Below, one piece after another: positions 17,247 to 25,956 of a stretch of DNA of 64,000 nucleotides. Numbering within the stretch: position 1 is the first letter of the stretch; each line of letters opens with the position of its first letter. The notes under the pieces were generated by a model, which was given only the letters and a program-made list of their open reading frames with translations, searched no databases and was not told where the DNA came from. The stretch is from assembly GCF_002355155.1 (NCBI RefSeq), contig NZ_AP017369.1, positions 868,001 to 932,000 of the forward strand, read 5' to 3'. The DNA comes from Corynebacterium suranareeae (GTDB lineage Bacteria; Actinomycetota; Actinomycetes; Mycobacteriales; Mycobacteriaceae). A program made the position numbers and the translations under genes.

Positions 17247-20200
17247 GTGTCGACTAACACATCTTCCACGCTTCCAGCATTCAAAAAGATCCTGGTTGCA
17301 AACCGCGGTGAAATCGCGGTCCGTGCTTTCCGTGCAGCGCTTGAAACAGGTGCAGCCACGGTGGCGATTTACCCTCGAGAAGATCGTGGATCATTCCACC
17401 GCTCGTTTGCTTCTGAGGCTGTCCGTATTGGTACTGAAGGATCACCGGTTAAGGCATATTTGGACATCGATGAAATTATCGGTGCTGCCAAGAAAGTTAA
17501 AGCAGATGCCATTTACCCCGGTTACGGCTTCTTGTCTGAAAATGCTCAGCTAGCGCGCGAATGCGCTGAAAACGGCATTACCTTTATCGGCCCAACCCCA
17601 GAGGTTTTAGATCTCACTGGCGATAAGTCTCGTGCAGTTACCGCTGCGAAGAAGGCTGGATTGCCAGTTTTGGCTGAATCTACCCCCAGCAAAAACATTG
17701 ATGAGATCGTTAAAAGTGCTGAAGGCCAGACTTATCCACTTTTCGTTAAAGCGGTTGCTGGTGGTGGTGGACGTGGAATGCGTTTTGTGCCAACCCCAGA
17801 AGAACTTCCTAAACTAGCTACAGAAGCATCCCGCGAAGCAGAAGCTGCTTTTGGCGACGGGTCAGTTTATGTCGAGCGTGCGGTTATTAACCCTCAGCAC
17901 ATCGAGGTGCAGATCCTTGGTGATCATACTGGAGAAGTTATTCACCTGTTCGAGCGTGATTGCTCGTTGCAGCGTCGACACCAGAAAGTCGTAGAAATTG
18001 CACCAGCACAGCACTTGGATCCAGAACTACGTGATCGCATTTGTGCTGACGCGGTGAAGTTCTGCAAGTCCATTGGTTACCAAGGTGCCGGTACGGTGGA
18101 ATTCCTGGTTGATGAAAAAGGCAACCACGTTTTCATCGAGATGAACCCTCGTATTCAGGTTGAACACACTGTGACTGAAGAGGTCACTGAAGTAGACCTG
18201 GTCAAGGCTCAGATGCGTCTGGCAGCTGGAGCAACCTTGAAGGAATTGGGTCTGACCCAAGATAAAATCAAGACTCACGGTGCAGCCTTGCAGTGCCGAA
18301 TTACCACCGAAGATCCAAACAACGGCTTCCGCCCAGATACCGGAACTATTACCGCATACCGTTCCCCAGGTGGAGCCGGAGTTCGTCTTGATGGTGCAGC
18401 TCAGCTCGGTGGTGAAATCACCGCGCACTTCGATTCCATGCTGGTGAAGATGACCTGCCGTGGATCTGACTTTGAAACTGCAGTAGCTCGTGCGCAGCGT
18501 GCGCTGGCTGAATTCACCGTTTCAGGTGTGGCCACCAACATTGGTTTCCTCCGTGCTTTGCTGCGTGAAGAGGATTTCACCTCCAAGCGTATTGCTACTG
18601 GATTTATTGCAGACCATCCTCATTTGCTCCAGGCTCCACCTGCTGATGATGAGCAAGGTCGAATTCTGGACTACTTGGCAGATGTTACGGTCAATAAACC
18701 ACACGGCGTCCAGCCTAAGAATGTGGCAGCTCCGATTGACAAGTTGCCAAATATTAAAGATTTGGCGCTGCCTCGTGGTTCCCGTGATCGCCTCAAGCAA
18801 CTGGGGCCAGAAGCTTTTGCTCGTGACTTGCGTGAGCAGGATGCGCTAGCGGTTACTGATACCACCTTCCGTGATGCACACCAGTCGCTGCTGGCGACCC
18901 GCGTCCGCTCGTTCGCGCTGATTCCTGCGGCGGAGGCCGTCGCAAAGCTAACTCCTGAGCTGTTGTCCGTGGAGGCCTGGGGCGGAGCTACCTACGATGT
19001 GGCCATGCGCTTCCTCTTTGAGGATCCTTGGGCGCGACTTGATGAGCTGCGCGAGGCAATGCCGAATGTGAATATTCAGATGTTGCTGCGTGGACGCAAC
19101 ACCGTGGGATACACTCCATACCCAGACTCCGTGTGTCGTGCTTTTGTTAATGAAGCAGCTAATTCTGGTGTCGATATTTTCCGCATTTTTGACGCGCTCA
19201 ATGATGTTTCTCAGATGCGCCCAGCAATCGATGCTGTCTTGGAGACCGGAACTTCTGTGGCAGAAGTGGCCATGGCATACTCTGGTGATCTTTCCGATCC
19301 GAATGAGAAACTCTACACCCTTGACTACTACCTGAAGATGGCAGAAGAGATCGTCAAATCTGGCGCTCATATTCTTGCCATTAAGGATATGGCAGGTCTG
19401 CTTCGACCAGCGGCAGCAACCAAGCTTGTGACCGCGCTGCGCCGTGAATTTGATCTACCTGTTCACGTGCACACCCACGACACCGCTGGTGGACAGCTAG
19501 CAACCTACCTGGCTGCAGCTCAAGCTGGTGCCGATGCAGTAGATGGTGCATCTGCGCCACTGTCTGGTACCACCTCACAGCCTTCATTGTCTGCCATTGT
19601 GGCTGCATTCGCACACACTCGTCGCGATACGGGCTTAAGCCTTGAAGCTGTTTCTGACCTGGAGCCATACTGGGAAGCAGTACGCGGACTCTACCTACCA
19701 TTTGAGTCTGGCACCCCAGGGCCAACCGGACGTGTTTACCGCCACGAAATCCCAGGCGGACAGCTATCCAACCTGCGTGCACAAGCCACCGCGCTGGGCC
19801 TTGCAGATCGCTTCGAACTGATCGAAGACAACTACGCAGCAGTAAATGAAATGCTGGGACGACCAACCAAGGTCACCCCATCATCTAAGGTTGTTGGCGA
19901 TCTAGCTCTGCACCTTGTTGGCGCAGGTGTTGATCCTGCAGACTTTGCCGCAGATCCACAAAAATATGACATCCCAGATTCTGTCATCGCGTTCCTTCGC
20001 GGTGAACTGGGTAACCCTCCAGGTGGCTGGCCAGAACCACTGCGCACCCGCGCACTCGAGGGACGTTCTGAAGGCAAGGCACCGTTGACTGAAGTGCCAG
20101 CCGAAGAACAACAGCACCTGGACTCGGATGACTCCACTGAGCGCCGAAACAGCCTAAACCGTCTGTTGTTCCCGAAGCCAACTGAGGAGTTCTTAGAGCA

Positions 20201-20669
20201 CCGCCGTCGCTTCGGCAATACTTCAGCGCTTGATGATCGTGAGTTCTTCTACGGTTTGGTTGAGGGTCGTGAAACCTTAATCCGTCTGCCGGATGTTCGC
20301 ACCCCACTGCTGGTACGCCTGGACGCGATTTCCGAACCAGACGACAAGGGCATGCGCAATGTCGTGGCAAATGTCAACGGTCAGATCCGCCCAATGCGTG
20401 TGCGCGATCGCTCTGTTGAGTCAGTTACCGCAACCGCTGAGAAGGCCGATACCTCCAACAAGGGCCATGTTGCTGCACCATTCGCAGGTGTGGTCACCGT
20501 GACCGTCGCTGAAGGTGATGAAGTCAAGGCTGGAGATGCAGTGGCAATCATTGAGGCCATGAAGATGGAAGCAACCATTACTGCTTCTGTTGATGGCAAG
20601 ATTGACCGCGTTGTTGTTCCTGCAGCAACCAAGGTTGAAGGTGGCGACTTGATCGTCGTCGTTGCCTAA
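17247..20669 (+). CDS. pyc: Pyruvate carboxylase
   Basis: Biotin enzyme making oxaloacetate from pyruvate, bicarbonate and ATP; the anaplerotic enzyme of this genus. From the GTG at 17247 the product is 1140 residues, the C. glutamicum length. Order: biotin carboxylase domain (residues ~12-460; ATP loop 'AVAGGGGRGMRFV', '[15 protein letters not shown]'), carboxyltransferase domain (~550-830; 'TDTTFRDAHQSLLATRVR', 'HVHTHDTAGGQLATYL'), tetramerisation region, and biotinyl domain with EAMKMEA, the biotin Lys at residue 1106. AAAGGA lies 12 bases before the GTG. The biotin must be added by BirA, encoded at 40947. It is followed by its own terminator, so it is monocistronic. Confidence 0.98.
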   Translation: MSTNTSSTLPAFKKILVANRGEIAVRAFRAALETGAATVAIYPREDRGSFHRSFASEAVRIGTEGSPVKAYLDIDEIIGAAKKVKADAIYPGYGFLSENAQLARECAENGITFIGPTPEVLDLTGDKSRAVTAAKKAGLPVLAESTPSKNIDEIVKSAEGQTYPLFVKAVAGGGGRGMRFVPTPEELPKLATEASREAEAAFGDGSVYVERAVINPQHIEVQILGDHTGEVIHLFERDCSLQRRHQKVVEIAPAQHLDPELRDRICADAVKFCKSIGYQGAGTVEFLVDEKGNHVFIEMNPRIQVEHTVTEEVTEVDLVKAQMRLAAGATLKELGLTQDKIKTHGAALQCRITTEDPNNGFRPDTGTITAYRSPGGAGVRLDGAAQLGGEITAHFDSMLVKMTCRGSDFETAVARAQRALAEFTVSGVATNIGFLRALLREEDFTSKRIATGFIADHPHLLQAPPADDEQGRILDYLADVTVNKPHGVQPKNVAAPIDKLPNIKDLALPRGSRDRLKQLGPEAFARDLREQDALAVTDTTFRDAHQSLLATRVRSFALIPAAEAVAKLTPELLSVEAWGGATYDVAMRFLFEDPWARLDELREAMPNVNIQMLLRGRNTVGYTPYPDSVCRAFVNEAANSGVDIFRIFDALNDVSQMRPAIDAVLETGTSVAEVAMAYSGDLSDPNEKLYTLDYYLKMAEEIVKSGAHILAIKDMAGLLRPAAATKLVTALRREFDLPVHVHTHDTAGGQLATYLAAAQAGADAVDGASAPLSGTTSQPSLSAIVAAFAHTRRDTGLSLEAVSDLEPYWEAVRGLYLPFESGTPGPTGRVYRHEIPGGQLSNLRAQATALGLADRFELIEDNYAAVNEMLGRPTKVTPSSKVVGDLALHLVGAGVDPADFAADPQKYDIPDSVIAFLRGELGNPPGGWPEPLRTRALEGRSEGKAPLTEVPAEEQQHLDSDDSTERRNSLNRLLFPKPTEEFLEHRRRFGNTSALDDREFFYGLVEGRETLIRLPDVRTPLLVRLDAISEPDDKGMRNVVANVNGQIRPMRVRDRSVESVTATAEKADTSNKGHVAAPFAGVVTVTVAEGDEVKAGDAVAIIEAMKMEATITASVDGKIDRVVVPAATKVEGGDLIVVVA

Positions 20670-20678
20670 CCTGTTGGT

Positions 20679-20727
20679 AAAAGCTCCGTTCCTTCTGTGC
20701 AGTCGGCAGAAGGGGCGGAGCTTTTTC
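20679..20727 (+). terminator. pyc terminator
   Basis: Stem AAAGCTCCGTTCCTTCTG against CAGAAGGGGCGGAGCTTT with a short loop, then TTTCTCT. Confidence 0.9.
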
Positions 20728-20744
20728 TCTGTTTGATATGGTGG

Positions 20745-21650
20745 TCTGGTTGGGGCAGTTGCCGCCAACCGGCATATACGGCCAAATCCGTGTGTGCTTC
20801 CGAGGTGTTTGGTCGCCAGATCAATTTTGTAGGCCGGGAAACGATCGTATTTGACCAAAAGTTTCCACAGCATAAGCCGGTTTGGTCGTCAGATGAAATG
20901 AAGCGCGAAACTTATGAAAGAGGCCTAAAAAAGTGACCTCACAGATTCGCGTGTAACCCGGGGTGATGCAAATACCTATCCGGAATTTTCGGCTACTTAA
21001 ATGACTTGTAAAACATGATTACTGAAAGCCTCTGTTGGTTGGTTTTTGCGATCTGGTTGGGGTAGTTTCCACCAACCGTCAAATACGGCCAAATCCGTGT
21101 GTGCTTCCGAGGTGTTTGGTCGCCAGATCAATTTTGTAGGCCGGGAAACGATCGTATTTGACCAAAAGTTTCCACAGCATAAGCCGGTTTGGTCGTCAGA
21201 TGAAATGAAGCGCGAAACTTATGAAAGAGGCCTAAAAAAGTGACCTCACAGATTCGCGTGTAACCCGGGGTGATGCAAATACCTATCCGGAATTTTCGGC
21301 TACTTAAATGACTTGTAAAACATGATTACTGAAAGCCTCTGTTGGTTGGTTTTTGCGATCTGGTTGGGGTAGTTTCCACCAACCGTCAAATACGGCCAAA
21401 TCCGTGTGTGCTTCCGAGGTTTTTGGTCGCCAGATCAATTTTGCTGGCCGGGAAACGATCGTATTTGACCAAAAATTGTCCTCAGAAAGGCTTGCTTGGT
21501 CTCTAGGTGAAATTAGCCGCAAGGTCGGAGAAAGCGGTTAGAAAAAGCGACCTCATAGAATCGTCTCTCAAGGCTTTGTAGATCCCCGATGATGTAAATG
21601 CACCCTCTCAAAATCTGGCCGCTTAAACGGGCTGTAAAAGGCGTCAGCCA
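20745..21650. repeat. 307-bp unit in three tandem copies
   Basis: Copies start near 20745, 21052 and 21359: identical landmarks (e.g. GCCAAATCCGTGTGTGCTTC at 20781, 21088 and 21395) are spaced exactly 307 bp. Copies 1 and 2 are almost identical over their whole length. Copy 3 matches for its first ~120 bp, then diverges but keeps the order (GCGACCTCA.AGAATCG ... AAATG ... GCTTAAA). Each unit contains TTTGGTC ... GACCAAA inverted words. Short open frames occur in each copy but have no supported start or family, so I call no gene. A relative in opposite orientation lies at 35590-35680. Confidence 0.92.
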
Positions 21651-21681
21651 CCATTATTGAAAATCATTACTATTAGCGAGT

Positions 21682-22551
21682 ATGGAAAACCATGTTCACG
21701 ATTCTTGCTCACCAACATTGCGCCGAGATCTAGAAGTCACCGGCCACATCCCACCACAAGGGGTAGTTGAAATAGCCGCTCCTGAAGAACGGAAACTGGC
21801 TGAAATTACGCAGGTGACCTCTGCGAGCCTTAAAACTGCAGTGGAAGATGCATCGCGTTCGATTGATGTGGTGGTGATAATCGGCAATTCGCTGTTGCCC
21901 ACATTTTCAGAGTTGCAGCGAGATATTGTGCAGTTCCAGCAAAATAACCGCGGCCGGTTTGTCATTGCCATCGTCGATCCAGATCGCAGTGCAGACGTGG
22001 TGGCTAGGTTTAAACCACGACAGATCCCGGTGGTGTATGTGGTAAAAGATGGGGCCAGTATTGCAGAATTCAACGTGTTTAACACTCAAGAGGTAGAGCA
22101 GTGGCTTGATCATTTCGTGTCAAGGGAAAAGTTGGTGGAGGTGGAGGAGGGAGGCGTCGATAAGCAAAAAGACCCGCGCCTGTGGCGGGCGGCGGAGTTG
22201 GTGAACGCCGGCGAGTTTGCAGCTGCGTTGGTGTTGTATGAGCAATTACCGCAGGATGTCACCGTGAAGCGGGCGCACGCGGCGGTGTCGGTGTTGGCGC
22301 GGATGGCGGCGGATCGAGCATCAGATCCAATTGAACAGTCGCGCCGGGATCCGGGCAATGTGGGCAAGGCGCTGGCGGCGGCGGATATGTATGTGTTGAT
22401 GGATCAGCCGGATGCTGCGCTTAAGTACCTCGTTGGATTTTTGTCACAGCCGGAGGCTATCCAGCGGATCGTTGAGCTATTGCATTTGTTTGATCCGCTG
22501 GATCCTGTGGCAGTGGAAACCCGGGCGCGGCTAGCGAACGCGATGCATTAA
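21682..22551 (+). CDS. Thioredoxin-fold/TPR protein (CnoX/YbbN-like)
   Basis: 289 residues. Residues ~55-155 form a thioredoxin fold ('VVVIIGNSLLPTFSELQRDI', 'FVIAIVDPDRSADVVARF', 'IPVVYVVKDGASIAEF'), but the CxxC active site is replaced, so it is not a thiol reductase. Residues ~170-289 are helical TPR-like repeats ('AAELVNAGEFAAALVLYEQL', 'ALAAADMYVLMDQPDAALKYL'). This architecture matches the YbbN/CnoX co-chaperone group, which delivers or protects proteins for chaperones. Between the domains sits EEGGVDKQKDP, encoded by an exact copy of the 18-bp recurring word. The stop overlaps the convergent GTPase stop. Confidence 0.87.
   Translation: MENHVHDSCSPTLRRDLEVTGHIPPQGVVEIAAPEERKLAEITQVTSASLKTAVEDASRSIDVVVIIGNSLLPTFSELQRDIVQFQQNNRGRFVIAIVDPDRSADVVARFKPRQIPVVYVVKDGASIAEFNVFNTQEVEQWLDHFVSREKLVEVEEGGVDKQKDPRLWRAAELVNAGEFAAALVLYEQLPQDVTVKRAHAAVSVLARMAADRASDPIEQSRRDPGNVGKALAAADMYVLMDQPDAALKYLVGFLSQPEAIQRIVELLHLFDPLDPVAVETRARLANAMH
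22149..22166 (+). repeat. Copy of the recurring 18-bp word in a coding linker
   Basis: Exact GGGAGGCGTCGATAAGCA in the interdomain linker of the thioredoxin/TPR gene, read in frame as GGVDKQ. Confidence 0.8.
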
Positions 22552-23636
22552 ACCAAAGCGGCTACTTCCTCGTCGGTGAGTACTGCGGCTTGCAGCAGTG
22601 CGAGGAGGGCTGGGCCGTCGATGTGAGTTCCGATCAACACCAATTCTGTGCCGGGGGTGATCTCTGAATTAGACCAATATGTGGCTGGACGAATGCTTAA
22701 ATTGGGGCCTGCTTGGTGCCAGACTTGGACGATATCTAGGTGGTCAGTGATCCAGCAATAACCTTTCGACCTCACGAGCCCGGTAGTGGAACGAAGCGCG
22801 TGAAGGAGGCGGTCTTTGTGGAAAGGTCGATCGGAGCGAAATACCACGGAACTGATGCCGTATTCTTCGGTTTCTGGGGTGTGCGGGTTTTCTAATTCTT
22901 CGGTGTAGCCCTCGTAGATGCGGGCGGTGGCTTCGTCGTAGAGAAATGCGCCAAGGATATCGTCGGTGATCAGGCTGCCTGACGTGCTGAGACCGTCGAT
23001 GAGCAGGTCGATGCGGGCGCGCGGGTTCATGCTGGCGATCAGTGCCCGGGTTTGCTCAAGGTGGCTGCGATCTACCAGGTCAGATTTGGTGATGTAGATG
23101 CGGTCGGCGAATTCAACTTGATCGATAAGAAGGTCTGCGATGGTGCGTTCATCATCTTCGGTTGCGCCCATATCGGCGTCGTTAAGCGTGGTGTTCTTGC
23201 GGATTAAATCAATAAATTGGGTGGCATCAACGAGTGTGACCATGGTGTCGATGGGGGCTTTGTCTGCCAGGCGGGTGCCGTCTTCCCATTGCCATTCGAA
23301 GGTCGCAGCCACGGGCATTGGCTCGGAGATTCCGGTGGACTCAATGACGATGTGATCAAATCGTCCACTGCTGGCAAGCTCCCCGACGGAATCCACCAGA
23401 TCTTCACGCAGGGTGCAGCAGATGCATCCATTGGTTAGTTCGACGAAGCGGTCTTCGCCGCGGGTGAGGTGACCTTCGGCTGCGATGAGGGCTGCATCAA
23501 TGTTGATTTCTGAAAAATCGTTGACGATAACTGCGATCTTTTTCGAGCCTCTGTGCTTGAGAATTTGGTTCAGCAGAGTGGTTTTTCCGGATCCGAGAAA
23601 GCCTGAGAGCACTGTCACTGGGGTGGCGCGCAGCAT
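22548..23636 (-). CDS. COG0523 (CobW/ZNG1-like) metallochaperone GTPase
   Basis: 362 residues. Walker A GFLGSGKTTLLNQIL near residue 12, the metal motif CxCC as NGCICCTLRED near 70, the Walker B-like 'HIVIESTGISEP' near 97, base-recognition 'ITKSDLVD' near 178, and a CobW C-terminal domain ending 'LVLIGTHIDGPALLALLQAA'. COG0523 GTPases insert or supply metals, often zinc under Zur control. It is divergent from the flavoprotein/lipoprotein pair across 113 bp with two GTTTTCAATAA repeats, which supports a zinc-starvation role. Convergent 4-bp overlap with the thioredoxin/TPR gene. Confidence 0.9.
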   Translation of the reverse strand: MLRATPVTVLSGFLGSGKTTLLNQILKHRGSKKIAVIVNDFSEINIDAALIAAEGHLTRGEDRFVELTNGCICCTLREDLVDSVGELASSGRFDHIVIESTGISEPMPVAATFEWQWEDGTRLADKAPIDTMVTLVDATQFIDLIRKNTTLNDADMGATEDDERTIADLLIDQVEFADRIYITKSDLVDRSHLEQTRALIASMNPRARIDLLIDGLSTSGSLITDDILGAFLYDEATARIYEGYTEELENPHTPETEEYGISSVVFRSDRPFHKDRLLHALRSTTGLVRSKGYCWITDHLDIVQVWHQAGPNLSIRPATYWSNSEITPGTELVLIGTHIDGPALLALLQAAVLTDEEVAALV

Positions 23637-23660
23637 GAGAAACTCCTGTTCTTGGGAATG

Positions 23661-23715
23661 GTTTTCAATAATCCTTGGGCAAGTGTACTCTTTTATTGCA
23701 CATTGTTTTCAATAA
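23661..23715. promoter_or_regulatory. Two Zur-like direct repeats in a divergent promoter
   Basis: GTTTTCAATAA occurs at 23661-23671 and 23705-23715, each preceded by AATG or ATTG, 44 bp apart between two divergent start codons. Read on the minus strand they give TTATTGAAAACCATT and TTATTGAAAACAATG. In C. glutamicum the cg0794/cg0795 region is reported as a Zur target (from memory); the fit here is inference. Confidence 0.55.
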
Positions 23716-23749
23716 GGCTGTTTAGGCCTTTCCCTATCTAGGAGCACCC

Positions 23750-24673
23750 ATGTCCTTGGACCTAATTGATGTCGCCATCGTCGGCGCCGGCCCCGCAGGG
23801 CTCGCCGCCGCGGTCGCACTTGGCCGGTCGCTACGCAGCGTCACCGTAATCGATGCAGGTCAGCCACGAAACAGATTTGCCCACGCAGCGCACAACACGC
23901 TCGGCCAAGAAAGCATCGCGCCAGCCAAGCTGCTAGAAAAAGGACGCGCCGAAGCGCGCTCATATGGGGTGAGCATTAAGCCCGGGCGCGTAGCAAAGGT
24001 ACAGCGTACTGGTTCCTCCTTCGCCATAACGCTTGACGACGCCTCCCTCCTTCATTCCCGGCGCGTGATTTTGGCACACGGCGCGGTAGATGACATTCCA
24101 GATGTTGAAGGTCTGAATAAGCTGTGGGGAAACAAGGTGTTGCACTGCCCGTACTGCCACGGATACGAGGCACGAGATTCGGAGATCGTCGTTCTGGGTA
24201 CTTCTCCGATGTCTGCACACCAGGCTTTGATGTTTTCGCAGTTGTCTTCAAAAGTCACTTTTGTGGGCACAGTTGAGCTTGATGAACAATCAAAAATCAA
24301 CCTTGATCGCGCGGGCGTGCGCGTTGTAGGCACTGATGTTGTTCGGGTAGGGGATGCAGGCGAGAAATTGAATGTAGAACTGGCTAGTGGTGATGGTCTG
24401 GTGTGCGATCACATCGTGGTTGCTACACGCCCACTTGTCGATCCCACCTTGTACACCCAGTTGGGTGGTGACCTGGAAGAAAATGACTTTGGGCGATTCA
24501 TTCCGGCTTCGCAAAGTGGGCGCACTCCCATCGAAGGCGTATGGGTTGCCGGAAATGCTCAAGCACCCATGGCCATGGTGTATGGCTCGGCTGCCCAAGG
24601 TGTGATGGCTGGGGCAGAGATCAACTTTGATTTAATCCAAGAAGATCTAGCCGGAGGCTCACATGAAAACTAA
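23750..24673 (+). CDS. FAD/NAD(P)H oxidoreductase, thioredoxin-reductase-like
   Basis: 307 residues of the TrxB fold. FAD motif GAGPAGLAAAVALGRS near residue 11; redox motif CPYCHGYE near 133, i.e. a CxxC; second nucleotide site reduced to 'EIVVLGTSPMSAHQALMFSQ' near 145; 'GVWVAGNAQAPMAMVYGSAAQG' near the end. The canonical thioredoxin reductase motif CATC is not used, so this is the BdbD/YumC-like or HcaD-like side group rather than the housekeeping TrxB. It overlaps the downstream lipoprotein gene by 11 bp, an unusual tight coupling of a cytoplasmic reductase with a chelate receptor, compatible with reductive release of a metal from its carrier. Confidence 0.88.
   Translation: MSLDLIDVAIVGAGPAGLAAAVALGRSLRSVTVIDAGQPRNRFAHAAHNTLGQESIAPAKLLEKGRAEARSYGVSIKPGRVAKVQRTGSSFAITLDDASLLHSRRVILAHGAVDDIPDVEGLNKLWGNKVLHCPYCHGYEARDSEIVVLGTSPMSAHQALMFSQLSSKVTFVGTVELDEQSKINLDRAGVRVVGTDVVRVGDAGEKLNVELASGDGLVCDHIVVATRPLVDPTLYTQLGGDLEENDFGRFIPASQSGRTPIEGVWVAGNAQAPMAMVYGSAAQGVMAGAEINFDLIQEDLAGGSHEN
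24031..24050 (-). repeat. Near-copy of the recurring 18-bp word
   Basis: GCTTGACGACGCCTCCCTCC within the flavoprotein gene, one base different in the GCTT.TCGACGCCTCCC core. Confidence 0.5.
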
Positions 24674-25556
24674 AGTGATGGGTTTGGTGCTGGTCGCGAT
24701 TTTTGGGTTGGCTTCATGCTCATCAACACCAGACGGACCGGCTTTAGCAGTCAGTGAAGCAGAAAATATTGTTGCTGAAAATATTGTTGTGCTCTCAGGT
24801 GATGCCTCAGTACTCGTAGAAGAACTCGTATCGGCTGAACGCATTGTGGCAACCACCGACCGTGGAGCAGGCACACCAGCAGTTGAAACAGTGCTGCCAG
24901 CTGGGGGAACGGTTGATCCGGAACAAATCTTGTCCTTGGATCCTGACTTGGTGCTACTGACATCACGGCATGAATCAGAAGATGATACCGCCGATATCCT
25001 TAATCAGGCTGGTGTGCAGGTGGCTAGTTTTGAGTCGAGTAACTGGTCCGATATTGATTCCTTACTGGATACTTTTACTGACATCGCCCAGCTTGTAGGC
25101 GAGGAAGATAAAGCCGATCGTTTAGTAGAAGAGATTAAGGCGCAACGAGCTGAAGTAGATACAGCAGTGGATAAAACACGACAACCCAGAGTGCTGAGCT
25201 TGATGGCTAGGGGTGGACAAAGATTTTTTGTACCCACATCAGCAATGCTTAACGGTCTGGTTGAAGAAGCAGGCGGTTATTCAGTCAACGGAGAACTGGG
25301 GGCAGTGGGAACAGTAGCTGCTGATCCAGAACAGATCCTTGCGCTTCAACCCGATGTGATCTTGGTAGAAGATTTCCGTGGGCAAGGACGAGCAGATTTT
25401 GCAGACCTTCTAACCAACCCGGCTCTTGCCGAAGTTCCTGCGATTACGAATGCCAACGTGGCATATCTTCCCCAAAGCGAGATTGGATCAGCTGCGGGAC
25501 TAAAAATAGTGGATGGTTTGAAGCTTGTTGCAGCCTCGATTGGGACCTTCTCTTAG
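24663..25556 (+). CDS. Orphan metal-chelate-binding lipoprotein
   Basis: 297 residues of the Peripla_BP_2 family with signal peptide and lipobox (MKTKVMGLVLVAIFGLASC, Cys ~19). Both lobes match the importer receptor at 397-1338: 'ADPEQILALQPDVILVEDF' here against 'ADPEQVVAMAPEIIIIQDF', and 'SAMLNGLVEEAGG' against 'SAMINGLIREAGG'. No permease or ATPase is encoded nearby, so it may use the importer at 1.4-3.2 kb or another one. Translationally coupled to the preceding flavoprotein (11-bp overlap) and under the same putative Zur-like control. The N-terminal lobe begins shorter than usual. Confidence 0.87.
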   Translation: MKTKVMGLVLVAIFGLASCSSTPDGPALAVSEAENIVAENIVVLSGDASVLVEELVSAERIVATTDRGAGTPAVETVLPAGGTVDPEQILSLDPDLVLLTSRHESEDDTADILNQAGVQVASFESSNWSDIDSLLDTFTDIAQLVGEEDKADRLVEEIKAQRAEVDTAVDKTRQPRVLSLMARGGQRFFVPTSAMLNGLVEEAGGYSVNGELGAVGTVAADPEQILALQPDVILVEDFRGQGRADFADLLTNPALAEVPAITNANVAYLPQSEIGSAAGLKIVDGLKLVAASIGTFS

Positions 25557-25939
25557 TGAGATTTGTCTGCGAGATTCAGTCCAAGGAACCCTTCAGCCCA
25601 CCGAATGATCGTATCGCGGCCCTCTAACACAGCATCACCAATGGTTTTGGGAGCAAGCACCGGATCATTGGGCAGCTGCGTATCCAGGTCACCTGCTGGC
25701 AGGACGTCCAGAGTGCGCTTTTTAAGATCCAGTCGTGCAAGGGCTAAAAGCTCGACACTTGTTTGTTCACAAATCGCCCACGTATATTCCCTGTCTTCGT
25801 GCCAGGCATCGGCAGCCCCCGCGATGAATTCCGAGGCATCGGGGCGGATTAATGATAGCGCTGGAACGTCGTCGATCCTGTTATCTGAGGTGAGCTTGCG
25901 GGCATAAAAGCGCCCACCATTTAAATCCATGGGTTCCAT
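25553..25939 (-). CDS. Small protein of unknown function (weak GNAT resemblance)
   Basis: 128 residues (start 25939 or the second Met at 25930). I do not recognise a family. The beginning 'GRFYARKLTSDNRIDDVPAL' and 'YTWAICEQTSVELLALARLD' have the spacing of the first strands of a GNAT acetyltransferase, but the acetyl-CoA loop is missing; the C-terminus 'DTIIRWAEGFLGLNLADK' could stand for the final helix. It may be a shortened relative. The stop overlaps the stop of the convergent lipoprotein gene by 4 bp, and it lies 17 bp downstream of prpR on the same strand. In C. glutamicum ATCC 13032 this position holds prpDBC1 (from memory). Confidence 0.65.
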   Translation of the reverse strand: MEPMDLNGGRFYARKLTSDNRIDDVPALSLIRPDASEFIAGAADAWHEDREYTWAICEQTSVELLALARLDLKKRTLDVLPAGDLDTQLPNDPVLAPKTIGDAVLEGRDTIIRWAEGFLGLNLADKSH

Positions 25940-25956
25940 AATGTTATGCGTTTCCT

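Noticed and set aside
20697..21541. Similar short open frames of 62-79 codons in each 307-bp copy, and an antisense one
   Set aside because: They repeat only because the DNA repeats; starts are weak or non-ATG, no ribosome site or family is visible, and copy 3 changes the C-terminus.
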